Assembly: GCA_013396655.1 (NCBI GenBank)
Contig: WBMV01006289.1
Span: 1,798,001 to 1,862,000 of the forward strand
Direction of reading: 5' to 3'
DNA: 64,000 bases
Origin: Campylorhamphus procurvoides
Taxonomy: Eukaryota > Chordata > Aves > Passeriformes > Dendrocolaptidae
Shown here: positions 12,048 to 25,005 of the stretch, one piece after another
Layout: every line of letters begins with the position of its first letter
How positions within the stretch are numbered: position 1 is the first letter of the stretch
The notes under the pieces: generated by a model
Seen by the model: only the letters and a program-made list of their open reading frames with translations
The model's database searches: none
Told to the model about the DNA's origin: nothing
Translations under genes and position numbers: made by a program

Positions 12048-14280
12048 CCCTTAATAAATTCCAAAGGAGGGCCATAAAACTTTTTCAATGTTCCACTAGG
12101 CAAAGTGACAGAGTACGTGCACCTGCAAAAGCTGTCAGAGTCATTTAAGAACTCCTTCCATTACTGACGTACCCTGCTGTTTGCAGTTATTTAAGCTTTT
12201 AATTTCTGTCTTTTCTACATTTTGAAGTGTGTAACCTTTTTTATACCTCTTTATGAAAAAAGGACAGACTTCTGCTTCCTTCCTGATTAGCATTCTAATA
12301 ACAACCAGACCATTGAAATTTATTACCACAAGAAATGATACGGCAACACTCCTTTCTTGCTGCACCAGAACTTTATAAAGTCTTAATAGACTGCTGTCAT
12401 GTTTTCTTCCATACAATAAAGGAAAAAACTTCTTTAAAGTACTCAATTGTTTTGCTTTTCCCAATAGTTCTGCTCAGATAATAAATGCATTATTTAATGT
12501 ATTTACTTCATACCAAAATATGAACATGGATTCAGCTTTTCCTGTTTCAAATTTTTCTCATCTTCAGGCACACTGCACCCTAAGATTTCATCTCTCATCT
12601 CATCCTTATGTATTCTTTTTGTATACACCATATATACCCTCTTTGGTTTCTGCCCCACTTCAGAATCTCCTTCTGCAAGGGATCTGCAACCTACACAGAG
12701 CTGAGCAAATGCTGATGGCTGAAATAAGAAAAAGAAGGGGCTGACAGTATAAATACAGGTAGAACCAAAGTGAGAAAAAGTCCTTAAACTCCTCTCTTCT
12801 GCTTGCTGGTAGCCTCACAAAATGTACTGCTTTGGCATAAAAATGCCAAAATATATGAATGCAAAAGCATTTAAATATAAGATAGTTACATTCTTGATTG
12901 GGCATGAAAGTCAGTCTTTGAAATGTCAGCTTTCTATATAATGCTAGACCTTTCAGAGGTCCAGCTTTTGAGAATGAGTGCTTATTGATTGATACTAAGG
13001 CTGGAAGTTTAACAAGGCTGCTCCAATTAATTGTCCTCAAAGTGAAAAACAAATAATCTTTTGACAAATGGTAGCACACATACAATTTCACATTTACTGG
13101 CTACTCAATACATCAACACATATAATTTTTTTGGAAAAGAAAAATATATACAATAATTTAAATCTATGAAATGCTGTTTCCTTTTTCTTAAAAATTTAGA
13201 GATTATTAATTCAGTATGAGTAAGCAAAATAAATATGTATGCTGTTATTCAAGACTCAGTATTTTATTTTACCCATCCTCCTCTACAACCAAATCACAGA
13301 CATAATTATGGCTCCGTCCAGTGGGGAAGCAAAAGATCTCTCAGTCAAACTTTCTAGTTAAGCAGAACCTGTAGCCTTCCTTTCCAGTTAAACACTGTGA
13401 CCTGAAGTGATGGATCACAGGAAGGTACTTCACATTACACTCCACAAGAGCTGAGACTGATGAAAGGAAAGGAGAGATAAAAAAGATGTACAGTTTCTAA
13501 ACAATAATGCTCTGATATATATTATCTAAGATGTCATATTTATTTATATACATATATAAATATAACTATTATAGCACAGGACTCACAGACAATTTAAAAA
13601 CTATTTATGTTAAATAAAAACAATGCAAAAACTTCATCCTTCCTAGAAGAGAGGCCGCCTCTGCCTTAACAGATAGAGAAATATTGATAATGCATTTGAA
13701 AGAACATAAAGTGGTTGAGAACATCCATAGCTGTGTGCCAGGAAAATGTCATCAGTCCTGAGATCCTGTTAAAATGATAGGAAAACAGCGATAAAGAAAA
13801 AAGGTAGCTTCCCAACAACAGAGAAAAGTCCTTTTCTGTGACAATAAAGAGCCTGCAAGAGCAGAAAATCCCCAAAAATCTGCTTAGAGGCACAGACAAG
13901 CAGAAATATTGGTACAGGCACAGTACTCTGAAATCACAAGTACACTGCAATGCCACAGAGATCTCCACTGACTGTGGTAAAGTTAAAGGAAACATAAATA
14001 TCTGTGCTAGGGTAGGATTTATTATATGTAAGGATGATAAATTTGTTGAGATCCTTAGTCATGGACAGCGCACTGTAATTATTTATATTCTGAACTGCTG
14101 TGGTGAAAAAATGAACTCTAAGCTCCCCACCTTCTATGCATGCTAGACTCCTGAACACAGGCATCAGCGGAGAATTTTTTAACACTGCTTTTTATTTTTA
14201 AGCATTAACCATGTTTCTGCAAATATTTTTCAGAAATAGGTATGGTTTTCACCAAAACAACAAGTAAACTTCCACTTTCC

Positions 14281-14560
14281 CTGAAGAATTGCTTTTCCCT
14301 CAGGAAGCCGAGCCCCCCGAATCAGCTCGAGGCGCCACAGTGCCCACAGTCAGGCATCACCTCCCAGGAGCCAGATCCCGCTCGCTCTCCTCGGTGGCAC
14401 AGAGGCTATTCTTAGCTAAAGTGCCTGTTTTCAGCTGATGATGCACCCTGGCACTGTGCCACACATCATTCTAGCTGCAAAGAGTGCACCATCCGAAGGC
14501 AGCCTAGCTCCACTTTAATTGGCAACAAGCACAAGTGTTAGTCTTTTAAAATAGGACGTG
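14281..14560. promoter_or_regulatory. GC-rich intronic block with NFI/TGGCA palindrome, candidate enhancer
   Basis: This block stands out from the AT-rich intron, with several CpGs at 14308-14390 (GAGGCGCC, CCCGCTCGCTC). It contains TGGCACTGTGCCA at 14449-14461, a perfect palindrome that fits the nuclear factor I consensus TGGCA-N3-TGCCA. Around it the arms extend as ATGATG (14438-14443) with CATCAT (14464-14469), and AGCT (14433-14436) with AGCT (14473-14476). Function is inferred from composition and motif only. Confidence 0.4.
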
Positions 14561-16943
14561 GAGATTTACAGTGCCATTTGCAACAACTAAAGCCAGCAGC
14601 TCATTTTTTTTGTGGATGGTTTTAAGAATCAGATTCACCAGGCAGAATTTCCAGTTACAAAAACTGAGAAAAATACCACCTATTTTCCCTTTTGCTGGCT
14701 TTTAATGTCCTAGGTACACTCTGATTAGATGGAAGGAAAATGACAGACCAGAGCGTTGAGGGGGTCACAGTGGAGAGGAACAAGGAGATAAAGGAGAACG
14801 TGTGTCAGAAAAGAAACACGAATCAGTGTCCATATGCACAAAGCCAAATGAATGTTTATATGCACAAAGGTAGAAATGGGAACATGGGTTTGAGGCAACA
14901 GGAAAGTCAAAAGACCTGGAATTAACTCAAGTGAACAATGAAGCATAACAGCTGTAAACCCAGTTTGTCTGGCTGGAACATACAATTCCTAAGCAGGTAA
15001 AAGAGAGATTATTGGTTAAATTGATCTTTTGGTTAAAATGGGCATCATACCCTTTTATCAACAGAACTGTCGCATGGTAAAAGCACTGCTGGGAATCCTG
15101 TTTGCTGATCACATGTGACTTCCTCAGAGGAAAACTTACCAAAAATACTGAAGTTAAAATGTACAATGTGGATGTAATTGTAAAGACAAACATTCTACAC
15201 CTGCAGACTTCAGGAACACTGAACTCTGTCCATCATACCCGTGGACAGTGGAAGAACTTATCTCAGGGAAACTTTGTATAAAGTTTGAACACAGACTAAT
15301 TACATTAGCAAGCTTAAAAAGTATTGTGCCTTGGCAACAGAAATATTGACTCCAAGCACATTTCTAGACTCTCGAAGGTTCCCAACCATAAGAATTAACA
15401 AAGAGGAGTCCCTCCTCCTGTTTGACACCAGTAAGAGTTTTCTGCTCAACAAAGAAGGTCTTTCTCTGCAAGGCACTGTGAAATATGGCTGGCACTTGAA
15501 TTTTGATGCTACTCACTAATTTCAGGTATTTTAGGGCCAAAATTAAACAATTAACAGCAGGACAGAGACGTCATCAGGATGCAGTCTAGATTCCAGGTGG
15601 GCTGAGCCGCCCTTTGGTCAGCTCCCTCTCTCTTCATTTATCACAGAAAGAGCCTAGGGCAGCACTGCTAATAACTTCAGCATTTCAGAAGTGTCTAAAA
15701 TTAGACGGGTCGAATCTGGGCTCTCACATTCAGAGATGCTGAGATCCCCGCAGGAAAGGCTTTTCCTCTCTCTTCTAATTCTCCCTCCTTTTGCCCCCAG
15801 CCAAACTTTTCCTTTAATTGAACTGCTTTATTTTTTTTTTCCTGTTCTTAGGTACAGGATTATAGAGAGAAAGAAAAGGTTAGGGAACATACAGTACTAG
15901 AGTTGAAGTTTTAGATGTAAAGTGGTGCTTCAGGCCAGAAGGCAAAGGCAACATGAAGCTGGGATGCAGGTCCCAAACATTGTCTGACGGCTCTTCTGGC
16001 TCCCTGCTTTGGGGGAGCCAAAACATGCCATGCAGAAGAGAGAAGATATATAGCAAAGGAAAGAAGAAGATAGAATTGTTACATTAAGATGTCAATAAAT
16101 TCTCCTGATGAAAAAATTTATCCAATTATTTCAATTAACTCCTAAGGACAGAAATGTTCACCTAGTTTTGATGGTACTTTGTAAACCAGCATTTTTCTTG
16201 CAGATACTTCAGGAAAAAGAAACACTGCTAACATACCAGTATGGTTTATTTGTTTGTAGAAGAAAGACTCTCAGAAGGCTGCCTTTTTATTCCTTAAAAA
16301 ACTTAAGGACAGGGAAATAACAATGAGGAAAAGCCTCTGCAAACTTTTTGATTGCATAAATTTTTCTTTCAGTAGGATCCATCAGATCAATACGCTGATG
16401 ACTTTGCCTTGAAAAAACAAACATTTTGCAAAATGCTTACAGGGTAACAAAAAATTCCAGAGCAATTTCCTGGCCATTATTCTATCTTCACGTTTCTTTA
16501 AATTTTTTTAATTTTTATCTTTATTATTTTTTTTAAATTGGAAGCATGACAATTAGTACAGAGATTTCTCAGGTAATGTTTACTGCAAAACTGGGAGACA
16601 AGTAGCACAAGGTTTACACCAGTTTATGGGTGCAGAACGAGGAGCAGAACTCTGCTCCAGAGAGTCACTGTCTGTTTAGCAGGCAGGGTGCAGCGAAACG
16701 TGAACAATCTTATAATTATGCCTCTACTTGGTAGTTTACATTCCCTATTCCTGAAAATAATATTATGCATGCTACATAAAAGCATCTAAATGCTTGACTT
16801 GCACAAAACCCAGCTACTGTTTCACTTGACAAAAATCAAAGAAGTTAACAGTTGATTTCCAGGAGATTTTCCATTGTAAGAAGCCAGGCTTGCACGAGGC
16901 AGAGAATAGATGCGCCTCCAACTACTTCGCAAAGGTGCTGGAG

Positions 16944-16958
16944 CCACAAGAGGGCACT
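16944..16958 (+). promoter_or_regulatory. CTCF-like site
   Basis: CCACAAGAGGGCACT fits the core CTCF consensus (CCASYAGRKGGCRSY) with one mismatch, A for Y at position 5. It sits in a less AT-rich stretch (about 16860-17060). Motif orientation is plus, opposite to DENND1B transcription. Occupancy is unknown. Confidence 0.4.
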
Positions 16959-19039
16959 CTCGTAATCTGCAATTTGAATTTTGGCTGCCCAGCTTTTTCA
17001 TTTTTAATTAAAAGGAAATCTGACTGTTTTGCAGAATGAAGAGATCTTACTTGACACGCCAAGACAAAAGATTTTTCTACAAATTAAAGGAAGCTAATGA
17101 TATCTACAGTATTTTCAAATTCCACCACATTAGCTAAAGAAACAGAATTTACTGATCAACCCAAGCTTACTTCAAAACTGTATTTTACTTTGTGTTTACA
17201 AAACATGTTTTACATTAAAAACTAGCTCCTACTTAATGACATCTGTCAATTTATAATATTTTACTCAATGAGAGTACGAGATACCACCTCCAGTAATATA
17301 ATCAGCATTATCTGTGGATGGCAAGCATAGATGTGATCTCAGGCAGATTATATGAATACAAATACAGGTAAATGCCCTTAATCAGAGCTTTTATGTTTCT
17401 GACATTATTGTGGGGCTGTTTATGGATCTTTCTTTTCCTAAAAAAAATTCAGCCACCTTATACAGAATACTCAGTATATTCAATACTGCATTATCACAAG
17501 TATGTTGTCTCCTCTCTTATGCTTCTGGGACAAAAAAAAAAGTCTTCAGAATAGCCCACTCTCAACACCTTTTTCAGGTTAGGAGGGTAATCAGTTACTA
17601 GGAGCCCTTTGTAACTAATGATTATGTCATTTATTTTACTGGCCATTGTAGGGGTATTGATAAATGGGGCACTCCTGACGGTAAGGTTATTCTGAACACA
17701 TCTTCCTGCCTGACACTTGCTATCTTTGTTGAACAGATGCCAAGTGTACCTACTGCAGGCTGAATATTTATTGCATAGTTACTAGGACATACTTCCGTAG
17801 AAGTGAAAAAGCTCCATTTGCAATATGCTTTAAAGAAAAAAAAGGGAATTCTCTTCTATTTGAGCATACCAAGAAAAAAGTTTAGTCAAACTTGGCTTTT
17901 ATAAACTTATGCAAAAGTGCTTTTATAACCTTCTCAGATACTGTATTTGGATCCTGCAAAGTCATGGCAAGTAGTCCACTTGGTATCTTTGATATAGGAA
18001 CATTTAAAGTAGTGTTGACACACGGGGATTCCTGGTAAATCCACACTTAAGAGCCCAAATGCCCATTTCCACTACAGATGCAAAATACCTGCAGTACCTT
18101 TAGGCACGTACTATTACGTACATTCCCTTAGAGACAAGGGGGCATTGCTAACTTACTAATTGCAAAGTGAACTGGTAGTTCGTATTTGGTATTCTGCAAA
18201 TCTTCAAGAGTGTTTTATTAGCCATGAAATACATTAGGACTATTGATATCCTGAAATGCTCTGTTTTCAATAAGCTACCCTAACACCTAATATAACAGCA
18301 AAATTACAAAGGTCATATTCACAAAATCAAACAGATCTTCCTGGCATTCTAACCAGGATCATAATAAACACACTTTCTTTTTAATTCTATATCAATTTGG
18401 AACAATTTTACAGAGCTCATACTCTGCATTTTGGCCCCAGAAATCTGCATTACCTGGGAGCATATAATGAAACAGAATTAAACAGATTACTCAAAAAACG
18501 AATGCACCACAGTCTAATACATGCCCTACTGTGCCCTTCTTACCACTAGTTAAAGGAACTCAGCAATATTGCTGGCAAGACACTGAAAACGGTGTTGAAG
18601 CAATCTCATGCATGCAATAATTTCTAGCTCAAACATTCTAGCTGGTGATTTCCTGCATCTTCTATAGCTAACTAATGTAAGAGATAAAACATGCCAGAGA
18701 CATATTATTAGCTCTAGGCATGAAACAGTTAACAGCAGTGCACATGCCAAGGTTTTAATAAGGCTTAACAATAAAAAGCTTCAATCCTCCACTTTCACTA
18801 GATTTTGTTGTTGTGGTTTTCCCTTGCTTAGGGCAATCCATCTGTTAATGTTGACTTGCAATATAGTTAAGCTCACACACGTATAAAAAGCCTCGAACAG
18901 GGAACCTAAGCAAGAGGAAGCTCAAATGAATATTACAGAGACAGACCGATTCATCTTAGGTAAAGATTAATTGTGTGCACACTCGCACATGCACATGGGC
19001 ACGTAGGAGTGCACTCCCTTCAGTTCTTTTCTTTTAGGA

Positions 19040-19560
19040 AAGACTTTCAAAATGCAAATTATAGGAGGGCAGGCTGATCACTACAGTTTGCAACAGTGCA
19101 TTTAATTATTTATCCTCTGATTAGGTTTTGACAGCTCTTTTACATGCTCTACTTTTTTTTAATTTACTGCTAATTTTTTTAAAGTCTATTGCCTATCTAA
19201 AAAAGAAAAAATAAAATAAAGCCACTATGACAGCAGTGATAAAGCTTAGTAAATATTCATTGTTAAAAATGGCTCTGCACTGTGACCAGTGCTGGTATTC
19301 TCCCTGGGCCAAACTGGCCTTGTTTTCAATAAAACCAGAGAAGTGTCCTTTCCCTTGAGCCCTGTTAGGCTGAGGCTGCAGTTGGAACTGTCATCTTCAC
19401 ACAAAAGCAAAGGGGTTGGGTTTTACAAACGCAAAGCCTAATTGGGAGATCTTCATGGCTGTACCCTTGACATTTATTAAAGCCTCATCAACAAAACAGG
19501 AAATAACCGTACTAATTAGCAGACCCATATACAAACTGCTATTTGCTGGGGTAAAAGCAG
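19040..19560. promoter_or_regulatory. Candidate conserved intronic element with homeodomain and MEIS-type motifs
   Basis: Unique sequence with closely spaced developmental-type sites: TTTAATTATT (19101-19110), GATTAG followed by TGACAG (19129-19134, MEIS/TGIF-like), and the palindrome CTAATTAG (19512-19519). This density of motifs without simple-repeat character is typical of conserved enhancers. I cannot test conservation here, so this is a composition-based guess. Confidence 0.3.
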
Positions 19561-20068
19561 ATTCACTTTTTATTGTAAAGGAAATATTCTCTCAGACCTC
19601 AAAATCCTGTTATGACCCAATTTTTAAAATAATCTTTCTCAGTGAAGCAAACTTTCATATCATACATAACTTTTCAAAGTAAGTATGTTCTACAGCATCT
19701 CAGGTAACTACCAGTATTTTACTGTTTCCAAGACATGGAAAACACAAAGCTCAATGCATGCATCTAAGAGAACACCAAAGTCTCTTTATTTACAATTTTC
19801 TAAATGTTTCAGTATGGAAGAGACAGTAATAAAGTGCAGAGGTGCCTCTTGTTTGGAAGCAAGATGACTGTTTCAAGCAATCACTCTTTTGGTCCTGGTT
19901 TATTTAGGTTTTGGAGGGATATTCAAGTACATTGACATAACAACTGAATCAGTATCTGGTCCTTACTTTAAATACCTATCAAATTTCATGAACCCTATTT
20001 TAGCACCATCCTTATATTGATAGAGATACTCATGGACATCATTTTAGAAATCTGGGGGAGAGGCTCAT

Positions 20069-20101
20069 TTGCAGAATAAAGAGTTATTGCAGAATAAAGA
20101 G
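20069..20101. repeat. Short tandem duplication, 18-bp period
   Basis: TTGCAGAATAAAGAG occurs at 20069-20083 and again at 20087-20101, separated by TTA. A slippage duplication in intron sequence. Confidence 0.85.
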
Positions 20102-20562
20102 AAAAAGGATTAAACCTGACAACAATAGCACTCTGAAATTCACTTCTTTTAAACAGCAGATTCAGTACTAGATCAAACACAGTCTCTCTCATACACATGC
20201 ATTGTGAATACAAATATATATTTTCAGTTGGATGTAAAGTTTAAAATCATCACTTACCAATAAAGAACTTATGTTATCTTATTCAAATATAAAGAAAAAA
20301 TATAAACACAAGTAGCAACAGCAGACTATTATTTTTAGAAATCTTTTGGCTTGTTTGCTTTTGGGGAGGAGGAAAAAGAGGGAATAGCATGAGTGAGGGG
20401 TAAGGGAGTTCTTGGAGAGCCACCCCCATGTGCTCCTTCCTGCCCACTGGGTTCATGTGACGCTGGGGACACGAGCTGTGAGAACATACAGGACCTTCAT
20501 TTGCAGCAGAGCAAAACTGTGAGGCTGTTGCTTACATGATTTGCTAGTAAATAAACTCTATT

Positions 20563-20622
20563 TATATAGATGGCTATGTATATGTGTATACATAAACGTT
20601 AACATATATGTGTATATTCACG
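20563..20622. repeat. TA/TG-rich low-complexity stretch
   Basis: Interrupted TATATG and GTATAC units on the plus strand, a degenerate dinucleotide repeat. No further content. Confidence 0.6.
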
Positions 20623-21855
20623 TACCAAACAAAGCTACACACAGATATGCAATCCTATCTTGTTTTCAAAGCTAAAAGACAACTGGTAGGAATAGCAACG
20701 ATTATAGGATTTAGCACTATACAGCTGTATGAACATAAAAACATAAAGAAGTTAAATTGCTCTGTCTGAACACATGCCTTCAAAAGAAATGTTTAATTGT
20801 ACCAAGGTAAATTATATCCCTTTGTGTCCCTAGACTCCTGTACGTAACAGGAGGCAGCACTGCCATATCAATGAAGCAGAAAGTCTTTCTATTATTTATA
20901 ACCCTACTAAAAATGTATTTAATACTCATGTACAATTCCATCATCATTTAGCAGTAATCTGCATCAGTTCCATGGCAAATTTCACAAACTTTACATTTAT
21001 TATTGATAAAAACTAATTCAAAACCAAACTGACTAAATAGACAATATGGATTTTTATTACTGCAATATCTAAAGCAAAAAAATAAATGTTGCAAGATCAA
21101 TTGAACTGAACTTCTATACTTCGTTCTCATATAAGGAAAACACAGGCATTAAAAAGCTACATATAACTTACTAAAAACATGTAATAACAATATCATGTAA
21201 AAATAAGCACCCCTATATTAAAAATAAGCAGGTAATAATTTGCAGGGAAAAGTGTTACAAAAACTCATTTGTTGACATCTTTGAAATAAAACTGTCAAAA
21301 TGAATCCAGAAACATTAAAACACTTGCCAAAGTTGAGATACTACACCTGTTACTTCAAACTAGACTAGAAACGATTAGGGAACAAAAGCCAAGACATTGT
21401 CACTGTATTAAGTAGCTGACTTATTAATAAAATAATAAATCATAATGATCTGAGCAAGGTCAAAGGCCACATGGCTGCCAAAACAATTTATTAGAAACAC
21501 AAAATTAACGTGCCTCACCATAAGAAACTAAAAAAGATAGTTTCAGAGAGATCTGTGAATAGACCAGAATGTATTTTTGTGAGCTTTTATCAAAAACAGC
21601 ATTTAAGAATTAAATCTAAAATCCATACTTATAAATCTCACATTCTTTACCCTCTCAACAGGGATGAAATACAAACAGCATTTTTTCTCTCCATACAAGC
21701 AGTACAGCAGTATTTCTACAAACACAGCCTTTTAATCACCCTATCTCAATACAGACAGTAAAATAATCCTAAAGAGATTCACCAACACACTACTGTAAAT
21801 GGCAAAAAATTCCCCATATGCATGTGAATATGAACAGAAGTTTCAGGTGTCTTAC

Positions 21856-21966
21856 CTGTGCCAGTCTTCGTTTTTCTGAGCTCGTTCTTTTCTCATAATG
21901 CAATGTGTAGGTGGGAGCAGTCTGTACTGCATCAGCACTGCAAGTTCCACACTCTTCCTCACTCTC
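21856..21966 (-). CDS. DENND1B: DENND1B exon, variable tail (residues 246-282)
   Basis: A 111-nt phase-0 exon (37 codons), acceptor TTGTTGCATAG and donor CAG|GTAAGAC. It encodes ESEEECGTCSADAVQTAP, then TYTLHYEKRTSSEKRRLAQ. It corresponds to the human 'ENEEDYGTCSSS...EKRKLAQ' segment but is less conserved than the DENN exons and about one residue longer. The ends (acidic start with GTCS, and EKRxLAQ) anchor the assignment. It opens the disordered C-terminal tail. Confidence 0.93.
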
Positions 21967-22737
21967 CTATGCAACAAAACAGATTTAAATTCCTTTATTG
22001 ATAATCATTATCTGTAAACATACCCTCCATATTATGGATGCAGAATGCATTCAAAATTATCTTGCCACAATCTATTACTGTCATGAAAATACCATCTGTA
22101 GTAAGAAAATCAAATGTAGCTTTTCAAGACACTGGACTACCAACATTGTCATTTAAAAGTTGAATTGTTCAAATGTTTTTGAAATTTTTCTTAAAATAGC
22201 ACAAAAGATGTCTAAGAAATGGTTCCTTCTCCATACAGAAAAATATTACGTGGAAACAAAATTTTGAATGGGAAAAGTGCTGCAAAATGCCTAAAACACC
22301 TTTTCTAAGGAAACTATTCATTTGTCTCTAAACATTGCTGTTGTTCACAAATCTTATTAAACTAACACTGGACAACCACACCTTCTGAAATACATTGTAC
22401 TGCAAGACTCTCCCATCTCAAATTCTCTGCTAGAAGCAAAGGCTTCGATTGTTATATCAAAGCAATCAACTTTATGAAAACATACATCCTCTTAATGTAT
22501 CTTTGAAGACCTCTGTTGTTCTATGATAAAATATGCAAACAATAAAAAGATTATTCAGTGGATGCATAGAATGACAGATAGTTGCCAGAGGGCTCGTTAT
22601 GAAAAATGTATTGTTGAACAAAGGGCTAAGCATATTTCAAAAGTCATTAAAAACACAAATCTCATGTGATTTGTAAAGTATAAAGCTTCAAACCGACACA
22701 GGAAGCAATGTAAGAAAGTAAAAAGTGCACTACGTAC
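21967..22737 (-). other. DENND1B intron, 0.8 kb
   Basis: AT-rich unique sequence between two phase-0 exons. I see no repeat, RNA gene or open frame of note. Confidence 0.85.
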
Positions 22738-22794
22738 CTTGTGTTTTAACTTACTCTTCACTTCTTTTATTCCTTGCCTTGCCTGGTTTTTTGC
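22738..22794 (-). CDS. DENND1B: DENND1B exon, basic linker (residues 227-245)
   Basis: A 57-nt phase-0 exon (19 codons). The acceptor is ATTTCTCTAG and the donor AAG|GTACGT. It encodes AKNQARQGIKEVKSKLKHK, a highly basic segment (Lys or Arg at 7 of 19 positions); human has AKNHAKLGLKEVKSKLKHK. Such a segment could bind acidic lipid or partners, but that is inference. Phase and length would allow cassette skipping. Confidence 0.94.
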
Positions 22795-24936
22795 CTAGAG
22801 AAATAAAAGGACTTAAGTAGCTCTGCAAGACACTGGCTGTAGTCACGAAACATGCTTTAACAATGCCATATCTATTTTACCTTTTTTTTAAAACACCTAG
22901 TGATATAAAGAAGAGAAATAACCTTTGTGACAAGTTTCACACATGCACAGTCACCAAATTTTTATATTCATGTTTTGTCTGTATATTTCAGGATTTTTTC
23001 AGCATATGCTTGCCAATGCTGTGAAAACCTACATACTCAAGATTTCTCCATTACTACTAGGAGCAGGCTAAATATGGTCATATCCATCAGTCCTTTATTT
23101 GAAATGCTCCTTTAAATTTGAAAGGGCATTTTAGCAGTAAAGCATGTTGAAAAAATGCTAAGATTTTTAAGATGACTGCTACAGTGTTCCAGTCTGGCAA
23201 CTTGCAGGGCAACATCAATCTTAAGAGAAATGAAGTGATTTCATATGCAGATGGAGACTTTGCCCAGTGTTGCTGAACAGCGTAGTGCTGCTATTTAGGG
23301 GAGAATTCTGTATGCATTAAAAGAGGCAGACAAGGATCACTGTTGCATAGAAAACAGCCAAGAATATTCTTCAATACAGAATTTAATTACAGATACAGAA
23401 TACTATGTTCTTATGCTAAAAGACATTTGAGAGATAGAGAGAGAAGGGAGGAGCAGGGAAAAAAGATAAAAGATGGGGGCATGACACCAAAAACCCTAAC
23501 CCTAATAAAAGGTATCATTCTTAAATGAATATAGGAAAAAGTACAAAACTTTTCAAGATTATCTTGAAAACAGGACTTTCAAAAATATATTCAAGGGCAT
23601 AAATATCTGGAAACCACCTATTTTTCTATGTTTTTCTGTACATGGCAATTCAGTAAAAGAAAATAATTTTCTTGAATCAAGAGGTCAGAGTCTTTTTGAT
23701 CCTTAAATCATACATCCATAAGCTCAGTAACAGCACGATGGGGTGCCATGTAGCAGATGCTAACCTGAAAGCCGCTTTAAACTTCCCAGATCATGCTCAC
23801 AGCATTTAGATGAATTTTGGAGTGCTTTGGTCTAACTCTGAGGGATGTTACCAAGAACATTACTCAAAGCTAATAACTAAGAAATGCGTAAGGGCAACAA
23901 CATATGACATTAAGTGGGGTATAAATACAAATACCATATACACACAAATCCTCAAAAATTTACTAGTGTTTCCTGGCATATACAGAAGTTCACTTTGAAG
24001 AACCTTTACTATCAAGGACATAATTATCAAAATTGAAGGCTGGGAGAAGATCATGTAACCACAGACTAAGATAGTGCAAATTAAGAAGAATAATTTGCAG
24101 ATAACCTGTTAATGAACTGTTTTTTAAATTATAAATGGGTCCATGAGTATGAAGTATATTTAATTTATTTACCTTTTTCTATCCATGACTGCTGTATTTT
24201 TCAAGTGATGTAAAATTAAAAATTCTGTTTGAAAACTTCACTTAAAATACACTAGCTTAGACTGATTTACTGAGTTATTCAGGACCACTCATTATGCACC
24301 CAACTAGTGAAACAATTAGAAAAGCAAAAAGGAAACCAAAAGTCTTTTCCCGTATATTAAAAATGCAACCTTAAACTACTTCCCGTTTCATTTTATATTA
24401 CTGCAGTTTTACCATACTGTATAATACCATATAATCTCACATGCTTTATTGGTTAGGCAGTCTTTGAAAACAAGATCTTTAAGATCAAAAGTATAAGCAT
24501 TAAATCCAGTTAAACATGAGTATTCCAATATCATCTTTAAAAGAGCAGATGATTTGCTGCACACATTACTGATGCTTTACCACATCTTTTCAATAGTGCA
24601 GCACTTAGTGCCAAAACGAAATTGCAGCTGTGTATCAAATAGCTAAATTATATTCAAATAAGCTTCTAGTGTATATTAAAACTGAAACAAAACCAGCACA
24701 CTAATGCTTTGAAAAAGTCTAGTTTTATGTACAAGCTATCGGGAAGACTCTGAATCAACTCTAAATCCTAGTGCTAGATGAGAAAACAAATGAAGCTAGA
24801 CACATTCTACTGGCTGAAGTGCTTTTCTGCAATACATTCCTAAAATGCCTAGGGTTTTAAGCAATCAGAAGGAACGAGGGGCTGTAGGAAGTTGCATTAT
24901 TTTTCTATATTATTTATTTGAAGTAGATGATCTTAC
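22795..24936 (-). other. DENND1B intron, 2.1 kb
   Basis: AT-rich unique sequence. CCCTAACCCTAA at 23494-23505 is two telomere-like units, too short to call an interstitial telomere. A purine-rich stretch lies at 23429-23478. No gene. Confidence 0.85.
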
Positions 24937-25005
24937 AAATTTATACGCTGTTTTCACAGCTGGAGTGGCTTTGGTCATTGCTGTGTTGATCAGTGCACCG
25001 CCTTT
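24937..25005 (-). CDS. DENND1B: DENND1B exon (residues 204-226)
   Basis: A 69-nt phase-0 exon (23 codons), acceptor TGTATTTCAG and donor TTT|GTAAGAT. It encodes KGGALINTAMTKATPAVK followed by TAYKF. This lysine- and alanine-rich stretch is strongly conserved in DENND1 proteins; human differs at two positions (ALFN and AVRT). It is likely an amphipathic helical segment C-terminal to the DENN module, but its function is not deducible here. As a phase-0 multiple of three it could be skipped without a frameshift. Confidence 0.95.

Larger units (their letters stand above)
9409..21855 (-). other. DENND1B intron, 12.4 kb
   Basis: Longest complete intron in the window. It holds a 28-bp-period duplication (9626-9676), the assembly gap and C19 run (10619-10646), a GAAA-rich stretch (12022-12047), a GC-rich block with an NFI-like palindrome (14281-14560), a CTCF-like site (16944-16958), a block rich in homeodomain-type motifs (about 19040-19560), an 18-bp-period duplication (20069-20101) and a TA/TG-rich stretch (20563-20622). 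The longest open frame is 143 codons (minus, 12660-13091), unrecognised and judged chance. No gene is supported. Confidence 0.8.

Noticed and set aside
12660..13091. 143-codon open frame on the minus strand, the longest non-DENND1B frame
   Set aside because: Rich in Phe, Leu and Tyr as expected from AT-rich noise, no recognisable domain, no promoter or splice context. In 64 kb of AT-rich DNA one frame of this length by chance is not surprising.
23494..23505. Telomere-like CCCTAACCCTAA
   Set aside because: Only two units; a similar partial match near 29813 shows such strings arise by chance here.
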